Positions 21,640 through 31,128 are shown, counted from the first letter of the stretch. The stretch: DNA of 64,000 nucleotides from Prorocentrum cordatum (GCA_963575745.1 CAUYUJ010014627.1:1020531-1084530), one strand, 5' to 3'. A program made the numbers and translations. The notes: generated by a model not told the origin, from the letters alone.

Positions 21640-22021
21640 CAGCGAGGGGAACGTGGGCCCTCTTTGAACGCAAGCACTGCACGGGGAAGTGCGCACGCTT
21701 TGAACGCAAGCACTGCGAGGGGAAAACAAGTTAAGGCCTACCTCTCCTCCTCTTTCACCTCCCCCTCCTCCTCCTCGCCACCGTCCCGCGCGGCGGCGCA
21801 GGCGGCGCGCGCGCGCCCGCACGCGCGCCGCCTGTGCAGTGAAGATGTCCCCGCAATAAGCAAGGGCGCCCCCCCCGCCGCGGCGGCGGCGGCGCCCCCC
21901 CCGCGGGCTGCGGCGGAGACGCCCCTCTCCTTCCGCGTCCTCCTCCTCCTCCTGCTCCCCTTTTCGTCCTTCTCCTCCTCCTTGTCCCCCTCCTCTTCCC
22001 CCCCTTCCCCCCTTTCTCGTT
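21640..22021 (+). repeat. Short direct repeats and C/T-rich tract
   Basis: TTTGAACGCAAGCACTGC occurs twice (21662, 21698), followed by CCTCCTC-rich sequence and a G+C-only stretch at 21785-21920 with CGCGCGCGC. No gene. Confidence 0.7.
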
Positions 22022-23178
22022 TCGTGGATCCCCGGCGCCAGCCCTCGCCAGAAGTGTAAGTTTTGCAGTGCCCCCTTTCCTGGCCGCCCCAAAGGGCAGG
22101 CCCCGGGAAAGCACGGTCGCAAAGGTGACAAAGACGGCAAAGGCAGGAGCAAAGGCAGTGGCAGTGAGCGTGCCTTGTCTCCTCCCCGTGCTCGTTTCCC
22201 TGATCGTCATGATGTTGGCGGTGTTGCCACTCCCCCAGTTCGGTCTTTGGATGAGCGTCTTCAGGCTCCATTGGATGAGGAAGTGCATGATAGATTCGGG
22301 TATGACTCTGGCGACGACGGTCTTGGCAGCGATCGTGGTTCTTGGGCTGACTACGTCGACGACGACGTTGATGGCGGCTGTGTCGACACCAATGGCAATG
22401 AGCTCTCGGTTGCGCAGATTGATCAGATTATCAGGGCCCTTTTGGGCCGGCTGGATTCCCTTCGCCTGCTTCCGCCGACCAGGTATGTTCGTGATCAGGT
22501 CTCGGGTCTCCAGGATGAGGCGCAGCAGTCTCCGTGCGCAAAAGTCCGACTAGCTTACCGTTCCCCAGAAGCGTGCGTTCTATACGCAGCGTCATCACTG
22601 GGCCAGTAAGAAGTTTGACAAGATCTCTAGTCAGATCCGCGAGTTCGATCGTAAGATCCTGGACCTTCAGAGCGAAAGGGGCGCCCTTTGTTCTCGTCGG
22701 GAGCGAGTCGCCCAGGATGTGGCTATGTGGCAGTCTAAGTTGCAGGATCTCCCGTCGAGCGAGCCAGTCCCTGAGGGCTTCGCGCCCCCCAGATCTATCA
22801 GCCGTGGCGGACGTCTTCGCAGCTTCCCAGGCAGTGCAGAGAGACAAGAAGCTTGCTCAGGCGTTGCGGGACCTCCAGGGTATCGTTATGTCTGGCTATG
22901 CTCATGTTGGTGTTGCCAGTGAACCTCGGTCCCAGTCTGAGGAGCCCAGGATGTCTGTCGACCAGCAAGGTTCCCCAACACGTGTTGCCAGGGCTCCTCC
23001 CCGTTCCTCTTCCTCACTGCCGCCTGCGCCGAAACGTCCTGCTCATGCCCCTGATGCTGCAGTTGATCAGTCGGGACAGTCAGGAAGGTTTTCGCCGTCG
23101 GCTGCCGCCACCTCTGGCCCCGCCAACACCCCAGCAGTGGTGGGGGGCTCCAATCCCAAGGGCCCGTCTGACCTTTAA
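22022..23178 (+). pseudogene. LINE ORF1-like protein (zinc knuckle, coiled coil), frame-broken
   Basis: Frame 2 from 22022 reads RQKCKFCSAPFPGR, a CxxC half-knuckle, then a Lys/Gly-rich basic segment to about 22165, then an acidic region with DSGDDGLGSDRGSWADYVDD and SVAQIDQIIRALLGRLDSL. Around 22500 the reading moves to frame 3, where 22566-22760 encodes a charged coiled-coil segment (KKFDKISSQIREFDRKILDL). It then moves to frame 1 for LAQALRDLQGIVMSGYAHV and a Ser/Pro-rich tail ending at 23178. Zinc knuckle, basic stretch and coiled coil suit an RNA-binding ORF1 product. The start codon is not certain. Confidence 0.6.
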
Positions 23179-23179
23179 C

Positions 23180-24547
23180 ACATCGGAGACCCCGCCCGAC
23201 AAGTCAGCCTTCGGACAGAAGCCGCGTCGGGACTGGGTCATCGTTACTGTGAATGTTACCTCCTGGTCCAATGCCGATATTGTCCTGGGGGTTTATTCTG
23301 ATCGGTTTGATGCTGTTGGGTTTCAAGAACTCTTTCGTACGGAAGAGGCTATCGAGTTCGCAGTCAACCGTGCTCACAAGCATGGGTTCCACGCGCACCT
23401 CCACCCCTCAGTTAGTACTCAGAAAGGTGGCTTGAGTTCAGGAGTGGGCCTTGTCTCGCAGTGTGCCAGGTCTTTCTTTGAAGTTGTATTGGATTCGATT
23501 GTTGTCATGCCCCCTCCAGAGAGATTTATCCTGAAGCTATGGCATGGGGTCGTGGATTCAGGTATCCCTTGGGCCAATGTCTATTTGCATACGGGGGAAG
23601 GCGCCGAGGATCGCAATGCCCAGCTACTGATGCAGGTGGCAGCAGTCATGAAGACTATATCCACCCCCTTTGCTATAGCAGGGGACTGGAACATGTCCCC
23701 CAAGGACTTGCAGAATACGGACTTCTTAACGCTCATAGGTGGGGTCATTGTCGCGCCAGATCGCCTTGCCTATGAGTCCGCGGGTGCCCAGTCGTTGATT
23801 GACTACTTTGTGGTTCACCCCTTGCTCTCGGCAGCAGTTAAGTGTGAGGTCTGGGAGACCCCCCTGATCCCCAAGCATCAGCCTGTCGCCCTCGCCCTTC
23901 GTGGAAATCTTCACTCTGATTTGGTATCGGTTTTTCGGCGTCCGCCGCGCATCCCTGTTATTCGGCCAGTGGGGTGTTCAAATTGCCCGCCTTCCTGGGA
24001 TGCTTTTCCTGATCCTGACGCAGTCAACTCTGTGGAAGATTTGGAGCGTCTTACCTCTTCTTGGCTGAAGACGTCTGCCCAGGAGTTGCTTGCCCTTTTC
24101 CAGTTGCCAGATCCGCAGGATTACACCAAGTGGGGTGAGCCTCCCTCGACTATCCAGATTTCGGTTTCCAGACTGTTTCCTGGAGGTGTGCTTTCGTCAT
24201 ATGAAGGAAGGCTCTGGAGGTATCTCTCTAACCGTCTTGGCACTCTTCTATATCTTGCTGACAAGCAGCTGCGGCCCGCGTATCGGAGAGCCTGCCAAGC
24301 CCTGCGCCGAGATCGTCCTTCGCAGCGTGATGGTGGTCCTCCCCCCGATTGGTCGTGGTGGAGGTATTATGCCAACAGGCTTGGTGCCCTAGATCTTGGT
24401 TCCATAGATTGGCCGCGGGGCGTCTTGGCTGAGTCCGCATCTGCTCCGGAACGTGCTGCATCGGCACAGAGGTACCAATCTTGGGCATCATGGGCCATTC
24501 GATCTGTCCAGGAAGGGGGTTCTGCTGCGCACCGATTCGTCAAGTGA
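23180..24547 (+). CDS. LINE apurinic-like endonuclease domain
   Basis: Frame 2 is open from 22853, and the EEP-fold domain occupies about 23225-23930. Landmarks: the Asn of VTVNVTSW (23252), the Glu of VGFQELF (23327), the Asp and Asn of AGDWNMSP (23684, 23690), the Asp of LIDYFVVHP (23801), and the His of PKHQPVALAL (23876). These are the expected metal-binding and catalytic positions of exonuclease-endonuclease-phosphatase enzymes, which nick target DNA for reverse transcription. A linker to the RT follows (23930-24544). The frame ends at TGA 24545-24547, and the RT continues two codons later in the same frame, so this stop splits what should be one polyprotein. Confidence 0.85.
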   Translation, partial: TSETPPDKSAFGQKPRRDWVIVTVNVTSWSNADIVLGVYSDRFDAVGFQELFRTEEAIEFAVNRAHKHGFHAHLHPSVSTQKGGLSSGVGLVSQCARSFFEVVLDSIVVMPPPERFILKLWHGVVDSGIPWANVYLHTGEGAEDRNAQLLMQVAAVMKTISTPFAIAGDWNMSPKDLQNTDFLTLIGGVIVAPDRLAYESAGAQSLIDYFVVHPLLSAAVKCEVWETPLIPKHQPVALALRGNLHSDLVSVFRRPPRIPVIRPVGCSNCPPSWDAFPDPDAVNSVEDLERLTSSWLKTSAQELLALFQLPDPQDYTKWGEPPSTIQISVSRLFPGGVLSSYEGRLWRYLSNRLGTLLYLADKQLRPAYRRACQALRRDRPSQRDGGPPPDWSWWRYYANRLGALDLGSIDWPRGVLAESASAPERAASAQRYQSWASWAIRSVQEGGSAAHRFVK

Positions 24548-24550
24548 TCT

Positions 24551-26580
24551 ATGGATTGGGCTTCCTTTGACAAGACCACCCCGAACCCAGATGCCCCAGT
24601 CGGTACGCCGCAGCATCATCTTAAGGCGCGAGAAGGAGTTTGGCGTGCTATCTGGGAGCCCATGCAGGAGCACCCTGACGATCCTTGCCTAGCCCTGGAT
24701 GTCCCGCCTTTTCCGCCCGACTGCCTTGCATCCTTGCCTCGCCCGTCCTTGGACAAGTGCAGGCAGATGTGTCGCAGGTACAAAGCTCGTACGTCGGTGG
24801 GATTGGACTTTATGCACCCACGTCACCATGCGCTGCTTTCCGACTCGTCTCTTCTTGCCCTGTTTGGTATTTGGCGCGCTGTCCTGCGATTGGGTAGATT
24901 TCTTTCCAATCTCGCTGTGTTCATCATGAATTTGATCCCGGAGGCCGATGGTGGCGAGCGCACGGTTGCCCTGTTCACGACGTGTGTGCGCACGTTCTCT
25001 CGCTTCTTCAGGCACGCGTATGGTGTTATGTGGGCGCGATTGCATCCTCGTCCGTACGTGTATGTGTGCGCGGTCATTCCTGCCAAGCATGTGTGTGGCG
25101 CATGGGCGTGCTCACGGAGTTCGCATCTGCCAAAGGTTTGTCAGTGTTTGCACTATTGCTCGGCATCCAGAAGGCTTTTGAACAGGTTCGCCAAAAACTT
25201 CTCATACGACGTGCTTGTGAGTTTGGGTTTCATCCAGCACTCTTGAGGGTTTTCCTGTCTCTGTATCGTTCCCACGTTGTCACGTTGCGGCGAATTGTTG
25301 GGGAGTGGGTCAGAGCTAGCAAGACTATTGTAGCAGGTTGCTCTTTTGCCGATCTGTTTATGCGTATTTTATTGATGTCCGAGCTGGATTCGTTTCGCCA
25401 GTCGTATCCAAATATGCACCTTGGCCTCGTCGCCGACGACGTCCAGGTCCCGGGGATAGGCTCGGAGAGGGAGTTGCTCAAAATCGGTCCCGATGCGTCG
25501 CACCTTTTGATGAGCAAGCTTACTTTCTCGGCATGTTTACCGCTCTCCGAGAAGAAATCGTGCTCTTGGCTTTTGACCCCCAGTTGGCTCAGAGCATTGC
25601 AGCTGAAACTCCACGTCTCGCTGGTGCTGTCAAGTTCTCGTGTCGAAACCTCGGGATTGACTACCAGTTACGTCAGGGGCGTCGTTCTCGTACTGTTCTT
25701 ACTGGTCGATTGAAAAAGGCCAGGTTTAAGGCCCGACGTCTATTGAAGATAAAGAAGGCTGGTGCAAAGGTTGCAGGTATTGTAAACACTAACTTGCGGC
25801 CCAGTGTCATGTGCGGCATTGACGTCGTCGGTCTATCTACTCACCAGATTCGTCAGGTCCGTGCTATATACCACGCTGGTCTCGGCACAGGTAAGCGTAG
25901 GTCTGTCACGATGGATTTGGCGTTGCATGGTGTTACCGACCCTGCTATCGATGCACATGCTGAGGTTATTCGTCTCTGGACTGTCTCTAGATGGGACTCT
26001 CTTCTTCCTGTCGGAATGATAGACCAAGTTTTCCAGTTTGCCTACGCCAAGGTGACGCCAGATACCCCGTGGACTGAATTGCAGGGCCCAGGACAGATTT
26101 TGGTTGCCACTATGCGTATAATTGGGTGGTCTGCGGTGTCGCCCACAATATGGCGAACTTCTCTTGGAACCGATGTTGATATTTCGTCTACTTCCCCTCG
26201 TGAGGTGGTGGCGCTAGTGATTCGCGACGCGTCTGTTTGGGCCTGGAAACAGGCCTCTGAGCGTCACCCATCCTTCAGTCACCTTTCCGGACCCCCGTTC
26301 TTCCCCCCTCTTCTTTCCCTTTTGTTTAAGAAGACTGAAGGATGGGGTGTCCTCCAGCAGCGTGCTTTGAGGACTTTTATATCTGGGGGCATCTACTTTA
26401 AACCTATGTGCCCCATTTGCCAGGTCGTCCCCTCTGACCCCGTGTTGAACACCTTGTATGAGTGTGATGGGCTTGTGGAGTTTCGTCGTTGGTTCGGCCC
26501 GACTCCAGCCCTCACCCGTTGCATAGAGCAGTACCGCGAGAACCCTGTCTGGACCACTGCCATGGTTCCCGACCCGCGCT
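24551..26580 (+). pseudogene. LINE reverse transcriptase, spread over three frames
   Basis: Frame 2 (24551-25010) gives the fingers: KARTSVGLDFMHPRHHALLS and EADGGERTVALFTTCVR. Frame 1 (about 25030-25560) gives the palm: motif A region ALLLGIQKAFEQV, motif B IVAGCSFAD (25330) and motif C LVADDV with both Asp (25435-25440). In motif A the expected metal-binding Asp is Gly (GGC, 25162-25164). Frame 3 (about 25560-26560) gives the thumb and connection: RNLGIDYQLRQGRRSR, LRPSVMCGIDVVGLS, YHAGLGTGKRRSVTMDLAL, and a Cys pair in FKPMCPICQVVPSD. These are typical of LINE RTs. Frame changes plus the Asp loss make this copy inactive as assembled. Confidence 0.85.
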
Positions 26581-26589
26581 ATTGCTCCC

Positions 26590-27494
26590 TGCTTGCACCA
26601 CCTTTCCCAGACCCTGTCTGGGAAAGGAGCCGCAGACGGTCCCTTCTTCTCGTCGCCTGCGTACGGAGACGGCTCGGGAAAGCATGGTCCATCGCCGCTC
26701 ACTCTCCGTTGTGGATGGGGTGTCTGCTCATTTGCTTCGCGTAGTCGCAATGTTTTTGGTGAGCCCATCGCCAATGATCGGCTTCGGCTTAGTGCTGGTG
26801 CATATGGCGTATATCCCTTTCTCACCCAGGATGTTTCATGGGGCTGAGCTTTATGCGTTTTTATTTTATCTAACCCATGCCGCCCCCCCTGACATGCTAT
26901 GAGTTTGTCACTGATGCCCAGTGCGTCGTGGACGGTTGGGCATTGGGGTATGAAGCTACCACGCACGGATGGGCCACTCACGCATCCTTGTGGGTCCGTG
27001 TCCACCGTGCGGCTTCAGATATCGGGTACCACCTAATTAAGGTCACCAAGGTTCGTGGCCACTCCACCTCTGCGGGTAATAAGCAAGCTGACAGACTTCC
27101 TAACCTAGGTGCTGGCCTACACACTCTGGACACGGTCCTGCACGACCGTATCAAGCGCTCTGGTTTGCTGGTGCGCAATCTCGGTGTGTATATCGGTCAT
27201 TGTATAGCATGGATTTTCAAGAATGTGCCCAAAAAGGTTTGGGCGGCGGATTCTGATGAGTCCCCTGCCCCCACGGCCCCATCCTTAGTCCTCTCTGGTG
27301 CCTCCTCTGGGGCCTTGCATGAGCATTTCTGGGACCCCTCAGCGGGTCGTTTTCGATGCGTGAATTGTCGGGCTAGTTCAGCATCCAAGAGCTATTTATT
27401 GCGTTCGCAGTGCTCCTCTCCCACTGGCGGTGGGCACGTGCTCAGGCGGCTAAATCATGTCATATTTTGTCGACGATGTGGCCGCTACTCGTGA
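26590..27494 (+). pseudogene. LINE RNase H domain and C-terminal tail, over three frames
   Basis: All four RNase H acidic positions can be found, but in three frames: Asp in YGDGSGKHG (26668-26670, frame 1) with RCGWGV following, Glu in GAELYAFLF (26846-26848, frame 2), Asp in FVTDAQCVVDGW (26913-26915, frame 3), and Asp in GNKQADRL (27090-27092, frame 3) after KVRGHS. RNase H removes the RNA strand during reverse transcription. The frame 3 tail runs to 27494 and includes paired Cys (FRCVNCRASS, IFCRRCGRYS) that may form a terminal zinc-binding motif. Two one- or two-base changes would account for the split. Confidence 0.85.
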
Positions 27495-27500
27495 AAGAAA

Positions 27501-27817
27501 ACAGTTGGTTTTACTAAATCATGCACTGGGCCTCCTCGGGCCTCTGGCACCATCTCACGGCTTCGGCGCATGTGTGACGGTCGTGACCCCCGCACTGATC
27601 AACCAGTCGGTGAGGTCACTGCGGTTGACAATGTCAACGTTATATATGCTTTTCCTGCCCCTCGCGATGTCTTTAATTTTCAGGCATTGTTTGATCCTGC
27701 ATGGCTTTTAGAGGCCCCGTAGATTTCTCGGGGTATACTTCGGAGGTGGGGTGGATGTTACTGGGATATCTGGTCTGTCTCGTCTGTCTGACGCTGGCAG
27801 GACTACTCGGATCTCCC
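27501..27817. other. Post-LINE segment, no gene supported
   Basis: Short frames only; could be LINE 3' untranslated sequence or the remnant of a further coding segment (DLFDP/FQALFDPAWLLEAP-like words near 27670-27715). Confidence 0.4.
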
Positions 27818-27902
27818 GACGCCAGCCGCCAGAAGTGTTGTTCTGCAGTACTCCCTTTCCTGGCCGCTACAGAGGCCAGCTTCCAGGAAGTAGGGTAGGT
27901 TT
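27818..27902 (+). repeat. Second, diverged copy of the LINE ORF1 zinc-finger signature
   Basis: 27818-27890 aligns with 22035-22105: GACGCCAGC-CGCCAGAAGTGT, TTCTGCAGTACTCCC and TTTCCTGGCCGC against GGCGCCAGCCCTCGCCAGAAGTGT, TTTTGCAGTGCCCCC and TTTCCTGGCCGC. The protein reading RQ-KC/FCSTPFPGRYRGQLPG parallels RQKCKFCSAPFPGRPKGQAPG after one base change. Either a second ORF1 start (nested or tandem LINE) or a duplicated C-terminal finger. Confidence 0.75.
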
Positions 27903-28580
27903 GGGATAAGTGGGTACAGAGGCGCTGAGAAGCAGGCACCCGTTCCGCCTGCGCCCACTTATCCCGTCTGTGTTTTTGTCATTCCTCCCCTGGCCAGGCT
28001 CGCAAAGAGAGGCGACTCTTGCCCGCCCGCCGCTCGGGGATATCTGTGCAGGCCTCTCTGTCTGTGCTTTCTCTCTGACAGTCGGACAGTCGAAATGTCT
28101 TATGGCTAAGCGCCAGGGGCTAGTAGGCTGAGGATGCGTGGGTACAGAGGCGCTGAGAAGCAGGCACCCGTTCCGCCTGCGCCCACTCATCCTCCTTCTG
28201 CGCTGCTTTTGTCCTTCCCCCCGCCCAGGCTCGCAAAGAGAAGCAAAGGCAATTATCTTCGCTTCCTGCTGCGGGGGCGGCATGTTTTCTGCCTCTCTAG
28301 CCTTGCTCTCTGTAGTGTCCTGTGCCGATTCGTCAGGGTTCTAGGCTAGGCTAAGGATGAGTGGGTGCAGAGGCGCTGAGAAGCAGGCACCCGCGCCGCC
28401 TGCGCCCACTCATCCTTTATGTGCTCCTTTTGTCCCCCCCCCCCAGCCCAGGCTCGCGAAGAGAGGAAGGGCTCTCCGCCGCCGTGCTGACTCTGTCTTG
28501 TTGTCAATTCTGCTGCTGGCCAGAGGTTGAGGCTGGAAGCCCAGGAGCCAGGACGCGGGCTTCAAATTGTTTCACCAGTC
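27903..28580 (+). repeat. Three ~225-bp tandem units, each opening with a hairpin
   Basis: Units start at 27903, 28131 and 28353. Each begins with an inverted repeat whose 11-13-bp arms enclose CGCTGAGAAGCAGGCACCCG and an inner GCAGGC/GCCTGC stem; further on each carries CCAGGCTCGC(A/G)AAGAGA. The arms differ between copies in a paired manner (see findings). Located just downstream of the LINE coding region. Confidence 0.9.
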
Positions 28581-28839
28581 TTGCCAGCATCGCTTGTATG
28601 ATCGGGCCCTCGATGTTTCTCGTTGTCCCTGTTTGCTCGGGTCGGTCCCTCGCTCGGCTCTGTCGGGTCCTGGTCCGTCCCTCGTTTCTTTCGGCCCTTC
28701 TTCGGGCCCCTCGCTCGTCGTTTCGGCGCCACGGGCGGGAGTGTTCGGCAGACGATCACCCGCGCGCAAATCAAAAAAAATCCTGCACGGCGCTGGCACG
28801 GAAGGAGGGGGAGGGGGAGGAGGAGGCGGAATTTGCGTA
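28581..28839. other. No gene supported
   Basis: T/C- and GC-rich sequence with GTTTCTCG, TCGTTTCGG words and an A-run at 28772-28780. Confidence 0.4.
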
Positions 28840-29045
28840 GCATAGCAGAGGACTGCATAGCATAGCACTGCGCAGCATAACCTAACATAAACTGAATGTA
28901 CGACTCTCGTGGCATAAAATTGCATTGCGTACCATAGCACAGCGCAGCATTGTATTGTATACCGTAGCATACAATCGGTTAGCATATCACTGTTGGATTT
29001 CGTTGCGTCGCATCGCGTCGCATAGAATGGCGCCACGACGGGACA
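28840..29045 (+). repeat. AGCATAGCA low-complexity block
   Basis: Imperfect ATAGCATAGCAC-type repeats, the same family (complement) as the 36-41 kb domain. Confidence 0.7.
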
Positions 29046-29304
29046 CCGTTCTCTCCAGGACCCCCCCGATGCCCACGTAAGATTTCTAAGCGAAAGCGAT
29101 GAGGTCGTTGCAGAATGCCGCCGCCACTGTGCTCACCGAAGCAGCGCCGAACCAATTTTTTCTAAGTATGGTTTTGACATACTTTGAGTTTGTAACATTA
29201 AGGCACCATGCATGTGGTTTTGACTGTTTTAGAGCATTTAACAGTCGGCCTCTTCTGAGACCACCCAGGGCCAAACGCATGAGGGTCAACTGATTGTTGT
29301 TGTT

Positions 29305-29335
<31 letters not shown>

Positions 29336-30008
29336 AACATTATTCCTTCTAAAGAATTATTATTGTTGGGGCCCCTGGTGCGCGACCTCTGCGCCGCGCC
29401 TAGGCCGCAGCTACATTTTCATCATTTTTTCGCGAAAGCTTCAGAAAAGTGGATGAGCTCCGGATCCGGTTTTTTGTTGACGCTCGTTTTCCCTTGCAAA
29501 AAACAATAGAAAATGAAAATTCTTGTTTTTACTTGATCAAATTGCAAGAATCCCTTGCAAAAAATAAGGTAAAGTGGACATTCGTGCGCGCAAGACGAAA
29601 TCCTTCCAAAACCTTAGGTTTCGTAGCGATTTTAACATAAAAACATCAAAAACCCAATGGTTTTCTCAGAAAAAATTGTCAAAATGTCCTTCCGCGCGCT
29701 CTTGCGGATTCCTAGGAAACCCACCAGATTTTAAACATTTCTGTTAAAAGGGCCTTTGCGAGGAACCTTTTCAGGTGCTTCGACCTTCTGCAACAACGGT
29801 TGCGAGCCTACGAGGGCCACCATCCCTTGCAAAAAATGACACGAAGTGCACATGCGCGCGGCCGCCGCGCGCGCGTGCCGAAATCCTGCCAAACATAATG
29901 TGATTTCAATAATTTCAAGATGCGATGTTCCGAAAACATATGCAAACGCAAGACTTTCTCATCCGAAAAATATCAAAATCCACCCGCGGGCTCTTCATGA
30001 ATCTTTAA
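29046..30008. repeat. AT-rich island with (TTG)n and ~275-bp duplication
   Basis: A (TTG)n run at 29293-29336 is followed by AT-rich sequence. CCCTTGCAAAAAA occurs at 29497, 29549 and 29824. The segments at 29549-29725 and 29824-30012 align loosely over their length (GAAATCCTTCC against GAAATCCTGCC, then AAAAACATCAAAA-like words, then CTCTTGCGGATTCCTAGGAAACCC against CTCTTCATGAATCTTTAAAACCC). No gene. Confidence 0.65.
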
Positions 30009-30358
30009 AACCCAAGATGGCCCCAAGAGGCGCTCAAGATGGCCCCAAGAGGCGCCCATGAGGCCGCAAGAGGCGCCCAAGATGGTCCCAAGAGGCCCCA
30101 AGAGGACTCCAAGAGGCCCCCAAGAGGTTCCAAAGAGGCTCCAAGTTGGCTCCAAGAGGCCCCCAAGATGGCCCCAGGAGGCGTCCAAGCGGCTCCAAGA
30201 GTCCTCCGGGAGGATCCAATAAGCCCCCAAGAGGCCCCAACATGCTTTCAAGAAGCCCCCCAAAGCCTCTCAAGAGGACCCCATGCGGCGCCAGGAGGCT
30301 TCCCCCCTTCCCCAAGAGGACCCCCAGCGGCCCCAGGAGGCTTCCCCCCTTCCTCTCA
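30009..30358 (+). repeat. CCAAGAGGC array
   Basis: About 30 units of the type CCCCAAGAGGC(C), the complement of the CTTGGGGGCCTC arrays. It ends immediately before the DinoSL relic. Confidence 0.9.
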
Positions 30359-30366
30359 CGCTCATA

Positions 30367-30388
30367 TCCGTAGCCATCTCGGATCAAG
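30367..30388 (+). other. Dinoflagellate spliced-leader (DinoSL) relic
   Basis: The 22 bases begin TCCGTAGCCAT and end ATCAAG. They match the 22-nt DinoSL (any of A, G, T, then a fixed 21 bases) at 19 positions, with T-to-C, T-to-C and C-to-A changes at positions 12, 14 and 17. By simple counting on random equal-frequency sequence, 18 or more matches to the fixed 21 bases on either strand of 64 kb are expected about once in a thousand windows. DinoSL is added to mRNA by trans-splicing, so a genomic copy next to a coding region means the mRNA was copied back into the genome. Confidence 0.75.
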
Positions 30389-30410
30389 GTATCGCCTGTG
30401 TTCTCGGATC

Positions 30411-30720
30411 ATGGCTTTGACGGCGAAAGACCTTCACGAGCAGTATGGCGCAGAGCTGTCCCGGCCTCCCTTGGCCGACTGCGAGAGTGCGTATTATTTG
30501 CACAGGCGCTCGCGGCAAAGGGTATCAATGCCAGTCACCAGGCGTGCAAAACTTGGTGGGCCAAGTATCGGGTTGTGACTGGCAAGGTCAGTATTTCTAG
30601 CGCCAAGGAGCTGGAGGAGCAGCACGGGTCTGCCATCCGCCACCTGGGCATCGAGTATAATACCGCTTACAAATTATGCCGGGCGCTCCGACAGTTGGAT
30701 CCACCACTGTATGTGCCGAC
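30411..30720 (+). pseudogene. Retroposed coding remnant behind the DinoSL relic
   Basis: An ATG at 30411 lies 22 bases after the relic. Frame 3 reads MALTAKDLHEQYGAELSRPP and ESAYYLHRR. A one-base shift near 30505 then moves the good reading to frame 2: LAAKGINASHQACKTWWAKY, then AKELEEQHGSAIRHLGIEYN and TAYKLCRALRQL. The protein has two related modules, each with AK(D/E)LxEQxG and a later AYxLxRxL, the first also having a W-rich end (a possible helix-turn-helix-like fold; inference). The reading ends in a two-copy 28-bp repeat (GTTGGATCCACCACTGTATG). No intron is apparent, as expected of a processed copy. Family not recognised. Confidence 0.55.
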
Positions 30721-31077
30721 AGTTGGATCCACCACTGTATGTGCCAGGACAACCATCGGGGCAACCATCGAGACAACCATCGGGACAACGATACCTTCTC
30801 TCTTGTGTCCTCCCACATCCCTCAGGAAGTTGCCCTAAAGATGTGACCGACTCCTCTCTCTCCTTCTCTCTGTCTCTCGCTCTTTCTCTGCTTCATATCT
30901 ATCATACGTAACACATCTACTTGTGTAATCGCCTTCCCAGGAATTTGCCTCAAAAATGTGACCAACTATCTTGGCACTGCGTACCATCTCACGTGTACCG
31001 TGTACCACATCTTCTCAGGTTGCCTCACACATGTGACGAATCTCTTTCTATCTCTCTCTCCACTGGCTCTCTGTCTT

Positions 31078-31128
<51 letters not shown>

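Larger units (their letters stand above)
22022..27500 (+). mobile_element. LINE-type (non-LTR) retrotransposon, frame-broken
   Basis: Plus-strand order: a zinc-knuckle/basic/coiled-coil ORF1-like protein, an apurinic-type (EEP fold) endonuclease, a reverse transcriptase with LINE-type fingers and palm, then RNase H. This order is known from APE-type LINEs that carry RNase H. No long terminal repeats flank it. A second, diverged copy of the ORF1 zinc-finger signature at 27818 and the hairpin repeat at 27903-28580 follow it and may belong to its 3' end or to the next copy. The coding parts sit in different frames, with at least seven frame changes and one in-frame stop (TGA 24545-24547). RT motif A has also lost its Asp. 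As assembled, it cannot make its proteins. Confidence 0.9.
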
